From contig CANMFP010000005.1 of assembly GCA_947497265.1 (NCBI GenBank), forward strand, positions 62,001 to 126,000: 64,000 nt of DNA, written 5' to 3'. Positions 56,418 to 64,000 of the stretch are shown piece after piece. The stretch's first letter is position 1. Each line of letters starts with the position of its first letter. This DNA comes from an uncultured Isoptericola sp. Its GTDB lineage: Bacteria > Actinomycetota > Actinomycetes > Actinomycetales > Cellulomonadaceae. Below the pieces are notes generated by a model. The model saw nothing but the letters and a program-made list of their open reading frames with translations. It was not told where the DNA came from and searched no databases. The position numbers and the translations under genes are program-made.

Positions 56418-56717
56418 ATGCAGCTCACCTTCACCGCGCCCCTGTGGCAGTGGAAGGCCCGGCAGGACGACGCATGGTGGTTCGTCACCGTGCCGCCCGA
56501 CGAGTCGGACGCCCTGGCCGACCTGCCGCTCCCACCCCGGGGGTTCGGCTCGATCCGGGTGCGCGTCACGGTGGGCGGCACCACCTGGAGCACGTCGGTG
56601 TTCCCCTCCTCGGAGGAGAACGGCTACGTGCTGCCCATGAAGCAGGCCGTCCGCCGGGCCGAGGGCCTGGAGCCGGACGCCCCGGTCCACGTCACCCTCG
56701 AACCGCGCGACGTCTGA
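56418..56717 (+). CDS. DUF1905 protein
   Basis: A 99-residue protein of the DUF1905 family: QLTFTAPLWQWKARQDDAWW, FVTVPPDESDALADLP, GFGSIRVRVTVGGTTWSTSV, MKQAVRRAEGLEPDAPVHVT. ATG 56418 lies 6 bases after TAGCCT (56406-56411), suggesting a leaderless transcript. The function is unknown. Confidence 0.9.
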   Translation: MQLTFTAPLWQWKARQDDAWWFVTVPPDESDALADLPLPPRGFGSIRVRVTVGGTTWSTSVFPSSEENGYVLPMKQAVRRAEGLEPDAPVHVTLEPRDV

Positions 56718-56744
56718 GCGCCTCGCCAACCCGGTCCGCCCCGC

Positions 56745-57380
56745 CTACCCCGTGCGCACGAACGCGAAGACCGCGTCGGCGATCTGCTGCACGGCGATCG
56801 CCGCGAGCAGGATGCCGGCGATCCGCGTGATGAGCGTGACCCCGGAGTCCCGCAGGACGCGGTGCAGCACGTCGGCGAAGCGCATCGCCAGGTAGAGGCT
56901 GACGTGCACCAGCACGATGGCCACCGAGAGCGCCACGATCGCCGGCACGCCCTCGTCCTCCGTGCGCGCCTGCTGGACGAACACCATGGTCGCCACGATG
57001 GCGCCGGGGCCGGCCAGGAGCGGCGTGCCGAGCGGCACCAGCGCCACGTTCGCGCCCGGCGTCGCGGCCGTCGCGTCGCCGGAGTCGAACTTCCCGGTCA
57101 GGAGCTGCATCGCGACGATGAGGAGCAGCAGACCCCCGGAGGCCTGCAGCGCCGCCAGCGAGATCCCCATGTACTGCAGGAGCTGCTGGCCGAACAGCGC
57201 GAAGACCACGATGACGCCGAACGCCACGGCGACGGCCTGCAGCGCCGCGCGGCTGCGCTGCTTGGCGCCCATCGTCGAGGTGAGCGCCAGGAAGACCGGG
57301 ATGGTGCCGGGCGGGTCCATGATCACCCAGAGCGTCACGAACGCCTGCGTGAACAGCGTCAGGTCGATCACCTGGCTCAC
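56745..57380 (-). CDS. MarC-family integral membrane protein
   Basis: A 211-residue protein with six predicted membrane helices (FVTLWVIMDPPGTIPVFLAL, AVAVAFGVIVVFALFGQQLL, LQASGGLLLLIVAMQLL, IVALSVAIVLVHVSLYLAMR, ...). MDPPGTIPVFLALT and PLLAGPGAI are MarC signatures. These proteins were once linked to antibiotic resistance but the role is unclear. GTG 57380 overlaps the PHP-gene stop (GTGA). Confidence 0.93.
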   Translation of the reverse strand: MSQVIDLTLFTQAFVTLWVIMDPPGTIPVFLALTSTMGAKQRSRAALQAVAVAFGVIVVFALFGQQLLQYMGISLAALQASGGLLLLIVAMQLLTGKFDSGDATAATPGANVALVPLGTPLLAGPGAIVATMVFVQQARTEDEGVPAIVALSVAIVLVHVSLYLAMRFADVLHRVLRDSGVTLITRIAGILLAAIAVQQIADAVFAFVRTG

Positions 57381-58228
57381 GGCCGCAGCACCTCCAGCCC
57401 GCCCCGTCGCTCGATCTCCGCCAGCACCGCGGGATCCGTCGTGTTCTCGCCGATCCGGTTGAGCTTGCCACCACCGTGGTAGTCGCTGGACCCGGTGGTC
57501 AGCAGGCCCAGCTCGGCGGCGATCTCCCGCAGGCGGGCGCGGTCCGCCTCGTCGTGGTCGCGGTGGTCCACCTCCAGCCCGGCGAGGCCTGCGTCCGCCA
57601 GCGCCGCCAGCGTCTCCTCGTCCACCACGCGGCCCCGCTTCCCGGCCCGCGGATGGGCCATGACCGGCACCCCGCCCGCGGCGAGGACCGCCCGGACGGC
57701 GTCCGCGGTGTCCGGGGCGTAGTGGGGCACGTAGTACGGGGCGCCCGGGTGCAGCATGGTCGCGAACGCCTCGTCGCGGTCGGCCACGACACCCGCCGCC
57801 ACGAGCGCGTCCGCGAGGTGCGGACGCCCCACCGTGGCGCCGTCGTGCGTCTGGGCGACGACGTCCTGCCAGGTCACCGGGAAGTCCTCGGCCAGCCGGT
57901 CGGTCATCCGACGCGCCCGCATCAGCCGGTCGTCGCGGGTGCGGGCCAGCTCGGTCACGAGGGCCGGGTGCGCGGGGTCGTGCAGGTAGGCGAGCAGGTG
58001 GACGCTGATGCCGCCGTCGGGCGTCGCGCTCCGCGTGGAGATCTCCGTGCCGCGCACCAGGGCGACGCCCGTGCTCGCCACCGCCGCGGCCGCCTCGGCC
58101 CAGCCGCTGGTGGTGTCGTGGTCGGTGAGCGCCACGACCGCCAGGCCGGCAGCGGCGGCGGCCTCCAGGACCTGACGCGGCGTGTCCGTGCCGTCTGACG
58201 CGCGCGAGTGCGTGTGGAGGTCGATCAC
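57377..58228 (-). CDS. PHP-domain phosphoesterase
   Basis: A 283-residue metal-dependent phosphoesterase. The metal site includes DLHTHSRASDGTDTP at the N-terminus, LTDHDTTSG and, further on, GTEISTR, MAHPRAGKRGR and TTGSSDYHGGGK near the end. All expected histidines are present, so activity is likely; nucleotide or amino-acid phosphates are known substrates of relatives. GTG 58228 is 6 bases downstream of TACACT (leaderless type). It is coupled to the MarC gene by a 4-base overlap. Confidence 0.92.
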   Translation of the reverse strand: MIDLHTHSRASDGTDTPRQVLEAAAAAGLAVVALTDHDTTSGWAEAAAAVASTGVALVRGTEISTRSATPDGGISVHLLAYLHDPAHPALVTELARTRDDRLMRARRMTDRLAEDFPVTWQDVVAQTHDGATVGRPHLADALVAAGVVADRDEAFATMLHPGAPYYVPHYAPDTADAVRAVLAAGGVPVMAHPRAGKRGRVVDEETLAALADAGLAGLEVDHRDHDEADRARLREIAAELGLLTTGSSDYHGGGKLNRIGENTTDPAVLAEIERRGGLEVLRP

Positions 58229-58324
58229 CCGGCAAGTGTACGGACGGCGATGCTCACAACGTCTCCACGGGGCCTGACGCGGCCGTCCGCCAGCGGTCCT
58301 CGACCACGCGCGACCATCGGAAGG

Positions 58325-59179
58325 ATGGACCAGCACACCGATCCGGCACGGCACGACGCCCGCCCCCAGGACGGGCGGTCCACGGCTGCGCGCCCGGGCG
58401 TCGTGTTCGTCCACGGGATGCGGACGTCGTCGGCGATCTGGAGCTCCCAGGTGGACCATGTGCGGCGCGCCGGCCACGAGGCGGTGGCCGTCGACCTGCC
58501 CGCCCACGGCGCGCGCCGCGCCGAACGCTTCTCCATGGGGCGGGCGTTCGAGGTGATCGACGGCGCGGCGAGCTCGTTCCGCCCCGGCACCCCCGTCGTC
58601 GTCGTCGGCCTGTCCCTCGGCGGCTACACGTCGCTCGCGTGGGCCGCGCGCCGCACCCGTGCCGCGCCCGACGGCGACGCTCCACCCCTCGCCGGGGTCG
58701 TCGCCGCGGCCTGCACGGCCGATCCCCGGGGCAAGCCGGTGGCCCTCTTCCGCGACGCCGCCCGGCTCGCCGTCTCGGGGACGACGGCGGCCCGGCGGGC
58801 TGCTCTTCGCACCTGGCGCGCTCCGCTCGGGTGGGTCCGCAGCCGCCCCGGCGGCACGGACGTGCCCGCCGTCCACACCGGAGCGCCGGGCGGCATGGTG
58901 GACGAGGCGTACCGGCCCGGCTGGGACGTCGTGACGGACGCGCTCACAGGGCTCGCCGGCCGGTCCTCCGTGGCGAGCCTGCGCGCGATCCGGGCGCCCG
59001 TCTGGCTCGTCAACGGCGCCCGTGACCGCATGCGTCTCGAGGAGTCCCGACATCTGGCCGCCGCCGCCCGCGGCGCGCTCGTCGTGGTGCCCGACGCCGG
59101 GCACGACGTCAACACCGAGGCACCCGCGGCGTTCAACCACACCCTCTCCCGGGCGCTCGACGAGTTCGCCCGCCGGTGA
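58325..59179 (+). CDS. Alpha/beta hydrolase
   Basis: A 284-residue enzyme of the alpha/beta-hydrolase fold. VVFVHGMRTSSAIWSSQVDH forms the oxyanion-hole region, VVGLSLGGYTSLAW carries the nucleophilic Ser (GLSLGG), and VWLVNGARDRMRLEESRHLA with VVVPDAGHDVNTEAP supply the acid and histidine. ATG 58325 is preferred, since the extra upstream frame overlaps the divergent PHP promoter. The substrate is unknown. Confidence 0.88.
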   Translation: MDQHTDPARHDARPQDGRSTAARPGVVFVHGMRTSSAIWSSQVDHVRRAGHEAVAVDLPAHGARRAERFSMGRAFEVIDGAASSFRPGTPVVVVGLSLGGYTSLAWAARRTRAAPDGDAPPLAGVVAAACTADPRGKPVALFRDAARLAVSGTTAARRAALRTWRAPLGWVRSRPGGTDVPAVHTGAPGGMVDEAYRPGWDVVTDALTGLAGRSSVASLRAIRAPVWLVNGARDRMRLEESRHLAAAARGALVVVPDAGHDVNTEAPAAFNHTLSRALDEFARR

Positions 59180-59240
59180 CCGCGCCTCGACCTGCGGTGC
59201 GCCGTCGACCCGCCGTGCGGCAGGTGGGAGACTGGACCGC

Positions 59241-60785
59241 ATGAGCGACACCACCCCGGTCGACCAGACCAGCGACGACGCCGTCGAGGGCCGCGGGAGC
59301 AACCGTTCCCACCGTCCCGACTCCCGCGCGTTCAAGGACTTCATCACCTCGCAGTGGGGTCCGCGACCGGACCTCGGCGTGACGCCGGGCCGCGCGGTGC
59401 CCTTCACCGCCGAACGGCGCGCGAAGCTGTCCGCGCGCTTCCCCGGCACCCGCCTCGTGCTCCCCGCCGGTCCTCTCAAGCAGCGCTCCAACGACACCGA
59501 CTACCGGTTCCGGCCCCACTCGGCGTTCGCCCACCTCACCGGGCTGGGCACCGACCAGGAGCCCGACGCCGTGCTGGTGCTGCACCCGGTGGCGCAGGGC
59601 GAGGGCGACCCGGGCGCGGACGGCGACGGGTCGAACCACCACGCGGTGCTGTACGTGCGTCCGCTGGCCCCGCGCAACACCGAGGAGTTCTACGCCGACG
59701 CCCGCTACGGCGAGTTCTGGGTCGGCGCCCGGCCGAGCCTCGACGACGTCACCACGCTGACGGGCATCGAGGCGCGGCACGTGGACGAGCTGCGCGAGGC
59801 GCTCGCCAAGGACGTCGGCGCGGACGGTGTGCAGGTCCTCGTGATCACCGAGGCCGACGAGGAGATCGCGGCACTGATCGAGGCGATCCGCACCGAGGCG
59901 GGCACCGAGGAGGACGCGTCGGACGAGACGCTCGCCGAGGCCGCCTCCGAGCTGCGCCTCGTCAAGGACGAGCTCGAGATCGAGCTCATGCGAGCCGCCG
60001 TCGGCCACACCGTCGAAGGCTTCGAGGCCGTGGTGCTCGCGCTGCCGCGCGCCGTCGAGCACCGCCGTGGGGAGCGGGTCATCGAGACCACGTTCGACGC
60101 CCACGCTCGCCTCGAGGGCAACACCGTGGGCTACGAGACCATCGCGGCCGCCGGCGAGCACGCCACCACGCTGCACTGGATCACCAACGACGGCGTGGTC
60201 CGGTCCGGGGACATGGTCCTGCTCGACGGCGGGGTCGAGGTCGACGAGCTCTACACGGCCGACGTGACCCGCACCCTGCCGGTCGACGGCGAGTTCACCG
60301 AGGTCCAGCGGCGCATCTACACCGCCGTCCTCGACGCCGCGGACGCCGCGTTCGCCGTCGCCAAGCCGGGGGCGAAGTTCCGCGACGTGCACGCGGCCGC
60401 CATGGAGGTCATCGCGGCGCGGCTCGAGGAGTGGGGACTGCTGCCCGTCCCGGCCGAGGAGGCGTTGACCCCGGAGGGCCAGCAGCACCGCCGCTGGATG
60501 GTGCACGGCACGTCGCACCACCTCGGCCTGGACGTGCACGACTGCGCGCAGGCCCGCCGCGAGATGTACCTCGACGGTGTGCTCGAGCCGGGCATGGTCT
60601 TCACCATCGAACCGGGCCTCTACTTCAAGGCCGACGACCTCGCCGTCCCTGAGGAGTACCGCGGGATCGGGGTGCGCATCGAGGACGACGTGCTCGTCAC
60701 CGCTGACGGCAACGAGAACCTGTCCGCGGCACTCCCCCGCCCCCCGGAGGACGTCGAGGCCTGGATGGCGCGCCTGCGCGGCTGA
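59241..60785 (+). CDS. Xaa-Pro aminopeptidase (aminopeptidase P, M24B)
   Basis: A 514-residue enzyme removing an N-terminal residue before proline. The pita-bread domain is C-terminal: LLDGGVEVDELYTADVTRTL (metal-binding Asp residues), MVHGTSHHLGLDVHDC, TIEPGLYFKADDL and GVRIEDDVLV supply the His/Glu ligands. The N-terminal domain begins FKDFITSQWGPRPDL, with RLVLPAGPLKQRSNDTDYRF and HSAFAHLTGLGTDQEPDAV typical of AMP_N. It is a housekeeping protease of actinobacteria. The ligands appear complete. Confidence 0.93.
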   Translation: MSDTTPVDQTSDDAVEGRGSNRSHRPDSRAFKDFITSQWGPRPDLGVTPGRAVPFTAERRAKLSARFPGTRLVLPAGPLKQRSNDTDYRFRPHSAFAHLTGLGTDQEPDAVLVLHPVAQGEGDPGADGDGSNHHAVLYVRPLAPRNTEEFYADARYGEFWVGARPSLDDVTTLTGIEARHVDELREALAKDVGADGVQVLVITEADEEIAALIEAIRTEAGTEEDASDETLAEAASELRLVKDELEIELMRAAVGHTVEGFEAVVLALPRAVEHRRGERVIETTFDAHARLEGNTVGYETIAAAGEHATTLHWITNDGVVRSGDMVLLDGGVEVDELYTADVTRTLPVDGEFTEVQRRIYTAVLDAADAAFAVAKPGAKFRDVHAAAMEVIAARLEEWGLLPVPAEEALTPEGQQHRRWMVHGTSHHLGLDVHDCAQARREMYLDGVLEPGMVFTIEPGLYFKADDLAVPEEYRGIGVRIEDDVLVTADGNENLSAALPRPPEDVEAWMARLRG

Positions 60786-60854
60786 CACCCGTGCGGCCGA
60801 ATCCCTTCGGCAGGAAGTAAGGGGGCAGGCAGAGAAGGCGCAGTGCTGTGCTGG

Positions 60855-61637
60855 TCAGCGGTCGCGCGGGGGGGCGTACGGGTCGTCCGGGTCCACGGTG
60901 GACTCCGGAGCGGCCGTGGCAGACCCGGACGGCGGCGTCGGGCCCGTGCGTGACGGGTCCTCGGGCAGCTCCGGCCCCGTGGCGGGCGGCTGCGGGTGCG
61001 AAGGTCCCTCGCCACCAGCACCACCCGCACCACCCTGCGACCCGCCCGGTCGCATCGCCCCGTAGCGCGGGGCGCCGTCGGGCATGGTCCACCGGGGGTC
61101 GGGCGCGGAGGGCGTGGCCGGTGCTGCGGGACGCTCCGGCGTGCGCTGCTTGCCGAGGCCGCTGGGCGAGTCGGCGAGCATCCGCCGCGCCTCGCCGGCC
61201 TGCTCGGGCGCGCAGAGGATGGCATAGGTCGAGGCGACGATCTGCGACTGCGACGTGAAGTCTCGCCGGCCTCCGGTGAACGCGTAGGAGAGCACGGAGA
61301 ACATCAGCCCGAACCCGGCACCGAGGCCCAGGGCCACGAAGAGCACGCTGGTCGCGCCGCCGGCGAACAGGGTGAGCAGCAGGCCCACGAAGAACCCGAA
61401 CCATGCACCGGACAGCGCGCCGGCGAGCGCCACCCGCCCGTAGGTGAGCCGCCCGGTGACGCGCTCGACCATGCGCAGGTCGGTGCCCACGATCGTCACG
61501 TGCTGGACGGCGAACTTCTCGTCCGACAGGTAGTCGACCGCCTTCTGCGCCTCCAGGTAGGAGTCGTAGGCGGCGATCTCCTCCCCCTTGGGCAGGGTCG
61601 GCACGCGGGGCACGACGGACTGACGGCTCATGCTCAT
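60855..61637 (-). CDS. General stress protein 17M-like membrane protein
   Basis: A 260-residue protein. Residues about 20-95 match the GSP17M-like domain (GEEIAAYDSYLEAQKAVDYL, VTIVGTDLRMVERVTGRLTY, GRVALAGALSGAWFGFFVGL), followed by a second glycine-rich hydrophobic segment (LFVALGLGAGFGLMFSVLSY). The last about 100 residues are Pro/Gly/Ala-rich and presumably disordered. ATG 61637 is preferred; ATG 61631 is possible. It is divergent from mrp and convergent with aminopeptidase P. Confidence 0.85.
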   Translation of the reverse strand: MSMSRQSVVPRVPTLPKGEEIAAYDSYLEAQKAVDYLSDEKFAVQHVTIVGTDLRMVERVTGRLTYGRVALAGALSGAWFGFFVGLLLTLFAGGATSVLFVALGLGAGFGLMFSVLSYAFTGGRRDFTSQSQIVASTYAILCAPEQAGEARRMLADSPSGLGKQRTPERPAAPATPSAPDPRWTMPDGAPRYGAMRPGGSQGGAGGAGGEGPSHPQPPATGPELPEDPSRTGPTPPSGSATAAPESTVDPDDPYAPPRDR

Positions 61638-61703
61638 CCGGCCAGTATCCCGCACAGGACGCCGGAACGGCTACACGAGTCGCGGCGCCCGTAGGATCGG
61701 AGC

Positions 61704-62894
61704 ATGGCTTCACCCACCGCCGACCTCGAGGCTCGCGTCCGGGACGCCCTGTCCGCCGTCGTCGATCCCGAGATCCGCCGCCCGCTCACCGAGCTGAACA
61801 TGATCCGCTCGGTCGCCGTCAGCGCCCCGGCCGCGGCCGACGGCGACGGACCGGACGGCGCGCACGTCACCGTGGGCGTGGACCTCACCATCGCCGGGTG
61901 CCCCATGAAGTCGACCCTGGTGCGCGACGTGACCGCCGCGACCGAGCGGGTCGAGGGCGTCGGCTCCGTCGACGTCGAGCTCGGCGTCATGACGCCCGAG
62001 CAGCGCAAGTCCCTGCGGTCCCAGCTCCGTGGCGGTGCCGGCGACCCGATCATCCCGTTCGCGCAGGCGGGCTCGCTGACGAAGGTCTTCGCCGTCGCGT
62101 CCGGCAAGGGCGGCGTCGGCAAGTCGTCGGTGACCGCGAACCTGGCGGCGGCCATGGCCGCCGACGGCCTCAGCGTGGGCGTGCTCGACGCCGACATCTA
62201 CGGCTTCTCGATCCCCCGCATGCTGGGCGTCGACCGACAGCCCACCCGCGTCGACTCGATGCTCCTGCCGCCGATCGCGCACGGCGTCAAGGTCGTCTCG
62301 ATCGGCATGTTCGTGCCTGCCGGCCAGCCGGTCGTGTGGCGCGGGCCGATGCTGCACCGGGCCCTGGAGCAGTTCCTCGCCGACGTGTTCTGGGGCGACC
62401 TGGACGTGCTGCTGCTCGACCTGCCCCCCGGCACCGGGGACATCGCCATCTCGGTGGCGCAGCTCCTGCCCGGCAGCGAGATCCTCGTGGTCACCACACC
62501 GCAGGTGGCCGCCGCCGAGGTGGCCGAACGGGCCGGGTCGATCGCGACCCAGACGTCCCAGGGCGTGGTGGGCGTCGTGGAGAACATGTCGTGGCTCGCG
62601 CAGCCCGACGGCTCCCGCCTGGAGATCTTCGGTTCCGGTGGCGGGGAGCGCGTCGCCCGGAGCCTCACGGAGACCGTGGGCACGGAGGTCCCGCTCCTCG
62701 GGCAGGTCCCGCTGGACGTGCCCGTCCGCGAGGGCGGCGACGACGGCACCCCCGTGGTGCTCACCGATCCCGACTCCCCCGGCGCGCAGGTGCTGCGCGA
62801 CGTCGCGCGGCGCCTCTCCGGCCGGGCGCGCGGCCTGGCGGGCAGGCAGCTCGGCGTGACGCCCGTCGGCTCGGCCGGCCACGGGCAGGGCTGA
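61704..62894 (+). CDS. mrp: Mrp/NBP35-type iron-sulfur cluster carrier ATPase
   Basis: A 396-residue P-loop ATPase. The N-terminal DUF59 domain is at about 1-95 (VRDALSAVVDPEIRRPLTEL). The deviant Walker A is GKGGVGKSS at about 135, with LDADIYGFSIPRMLG and LDLPPGTGDIAISVAQLLPG as further motifs. Mrp proteins carry Fe-S clusters to client proteins; the cluster-binding CxxC usual at the C-terminus is not present here, a common actinobacterial variant. ATG 61704 lies 6 bases after TAGGAT, a leaderless-type start. Confidence 0.92.
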   Translation: MASPTADLEARVRDALSAVVDPEIRRPLTELNMIRSVAVSAPAAADGDGPDGAHVTVGVDLTIAGCPMKSTLVRDVTAATERVEGVGSVDVELGVMTPEQRKSLRSQLRGGAGDPIIPFAQAGSLTKVFAVASGKGGVGKSSVTANLAAAMAADGLSVGVLDADIYGFSIPRMLGVDRQPTRVDSMLLPPIAHGVKVVSIGMFVPAGQPVVWRGPMLHRALEQFLADVFWGDLDVLLLDLPPGTGDIAISVAQLLPGSEILVVTTPQVAAAEVAERAGSIATQTSQGVVGVVENMSWLAQPDGSRLEIFGSGGGERVARSLTETVGTEVPLLGQVPLDVPVREGGDDGTPVVLTDPDSPGAQVLRDVARRLSGRARGLAGRQLGVTPVGSAGHGQG

Positions 62895-62938
62895 GCAGCC
62901 GTCCCGGAGGAAGCGCCGGATCGGTGATACTGGGGGCC

Positions 62939-64000
62939 ATGACGTCTCCCCAGTGGCTCGATTCCTGGTCCGCCGACGACGGCGCCGCCCGTGTCCGCAC
63001 CCTGTTCACCGAGGCTTTCGGGGACGACGGCGCGCCGGACGGCGTGTGGTCCGCCCCGGGGCGCGTGAACCTGATCGGGGAGCACACCGACTACAACGCC
63101 GGGCTGGCCCTGCCCGTGGCGCTCCCCCACCGCACCTACGTGGCGCTGCGGTCGCGGACCGACGGCCTCGTGCGCCTCGCCTCGGCCCAGGCTCCCGACG
63201 AGCGGTGGGAGACGGCGCTCGACGAGGTCACCCCCGGGGTCACCCACGGCTGGGGGGCGTACGTGGCCGGCGTCGCCTGGGCGCTGCGCGCCGCGGGTCA
63301 CGAGGTCTCCGGGTTCGACGCCGTCGTCGACTCGTGCGTGCCGTTCGGCGCGGGCCTGTCCTCGTCGGCCGCGCTGGAGTGCGCGGTCGCGGTCGCGCTC
63401 GACGCGGTCCACTCGCTGGGTCTGGCGGCCGACGACGCCGGCCGGGCAGAGCTGGTGACGGCGTGCGTCCGGGCCGAGAACGAGATCGCGGGCGCGCCGA
63501 CCGGCGGCATGGACCAGGCGGCGTCGCTCCGCTGCTCCGCCGGGCACGCCCTGCTCCTGGACTGCCGGCCCGGCCTCACCGCGCTCGAGTCCGCCGAGCG
63601 GGTGCCCTTCGACCTGGCCGCGGCCGGGCTGATGCTGCTCGTGGTGGACACCCGGGCCGAGCACGCGCTCGTCGACGGGCAGTACGCCCAGCGCCGGGCC
63701 GCGTGCGAGCAGGCCGCGGACATCCTTGGGGTCGCCTCGTTGCGCGAGATCGCGCCCGACGAGCTCGACGTCGCCCTGGACAAGCTCGGCGGCACCGAGG
63801 ACGCCGAGGTCCTGCGCCGCCGGGTCCGGCACGTGGTCACCGAGATCGCGCGCACCGCCGAGTTCGCGGACCTGGTGCGCGCCGGACGGGCCACCGAGGT
63901 CGGCCCGCTCATGAACGCCTCGCACGCCTCGCTGCGGGACGACTACGAGGTCTCCGCACGCGAGCTCGACCTGGTGGTCGAGGCGGCGCTCGGCGCCGGA
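62939..64000 (+). CDS. galK: Galactokinase, N-terminal 354 residues, cut by window edge
   Basis: GHMP kinase that phosphorylates galactose at C-1 (Leloir pathway). The galactokinase signature PGRVNLIGEHTDYNAG is at about 41-56, the ATP-binding PFGAGLSSSAALE at about 138, and AGAPTGGMDQAASL near 185 carries the catalytic aspartate. ATG 62939; the protein continues past the window end without a stop. The usual length is about 380-400, so roughly 30-50 residues are missing. Other gal genes are not visible here. Confidence 0.95.
   Translation, partial: MTSPQWLDSWSADDGAARVRTLFTEAFGDDGAPDGVWSAPGRVNLIGEHTDYNAGLALPVALPHRTYVALRSRTDGLVRLASAQAPDERWETALDEVTPGVTHGWGAYVAGVAWALRAAGHEVSGFDAVVDSCVPFGAGLSSSAALECAVAVALDAVHSLGLAADDAGRAELVTACVRAENEIAGAPTGGMDQAASLRCSAGHALLLDCRPGLTALESAERVPFDLAAAGLMLLVVDTRAEHALVDGQYAQRRAACEQAADILGVASLREIAPDELDVALDKLGGTEDAEVLRRRVRHVVTEIARTAEFADLVRAGRATEVGPLMNASHASLRDDYEVSARELDLVVEAALGAG

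Overview
The window is GC-rich actinobacterial chromosome. Gene content points to order Micrococcales, probably near Cellulomonadaceae/Promicromonosporaceae: a whiB7-uvrD2 neighbourhood, AdnAB, mycoredoxin, DUF3107, UPF0182, an ECF42-type sigma factor with its DGPF partner, a DUF6318 lipoprotein, many GTG starts and many start codons placed 6-7 bases after a TANNNT box, as in leaderless mRNAs. The genus is inferred, not proven. Both ends cut a gene: hsdR (minus strand, left edge) and galK (plus strand, right edge).

Positions 1-10,000 are an accessory defence island read leftwards. A degenerate HsdM-like protein with an N-terminal helix-turn-helix lies upstream of hsdM and hsdS. The nuclease subunit hsdR lies about 3.8 kb further on, and cargo fills the gap: a frameshifted zinc-finger gene, a membrane-anchored DUF6011-like protein, and an overlapping toxin / Xre antitoxin / SecB-like chaperone trio that looks like a toxin-antitoxin-chaperone (TAC) module, then a frameshifted DUF6994-type gene. 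A GATA...TATC palindrome occurs before hsdR and again in the divergent control region at 10,021-10,040.

Positions 10,100-16,000 hold a coiled-coil protein with a possible nuclease-like fold, two membrane-anchored proteins, a hypothetical protein, a HAD-like phosphatase, and a lipoprotein/secreted PKD-like pair. Positions 16,000-31,000 are mixed metabolism: HNH proteins, DUF3175, aldehyde dehydrogenase with DUF779 and a GAF regulator, SseA/SufE sulfur proteins, a Ca/Na exchanger, a stress protein, a polar amino-acid ABC importer, DGPF/ECF42, small DUF proteins, and two identical initiator tRNA genes in a tandem duplication.

Positions 31,000-64,000 are mostly conserved actinobacterial housekeeping: UPF0182, a Lon-like PDZ protease, DUF2342 and YgjP-type metallopeptidases, ThiF, WhiB7 with a long leader (promoter with A-tracts, uORF and hairpin), UvrD2, mycoredoxin, NudC, a phosphotransferase, AdnB/AdnA, DUF3107, a ferritin-like protein, a DEAD-box helicase, MarC, PHP phosphoesterase, a hydrolase, aminopeptidase P, a stress-17M-like membrane protein, Mrp and galactokinase. 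A hipBA toxin-antitoxin pair sits between the phosphotransferase and adnB. No insertion sequence, CRISPR array or rRNA was seen.
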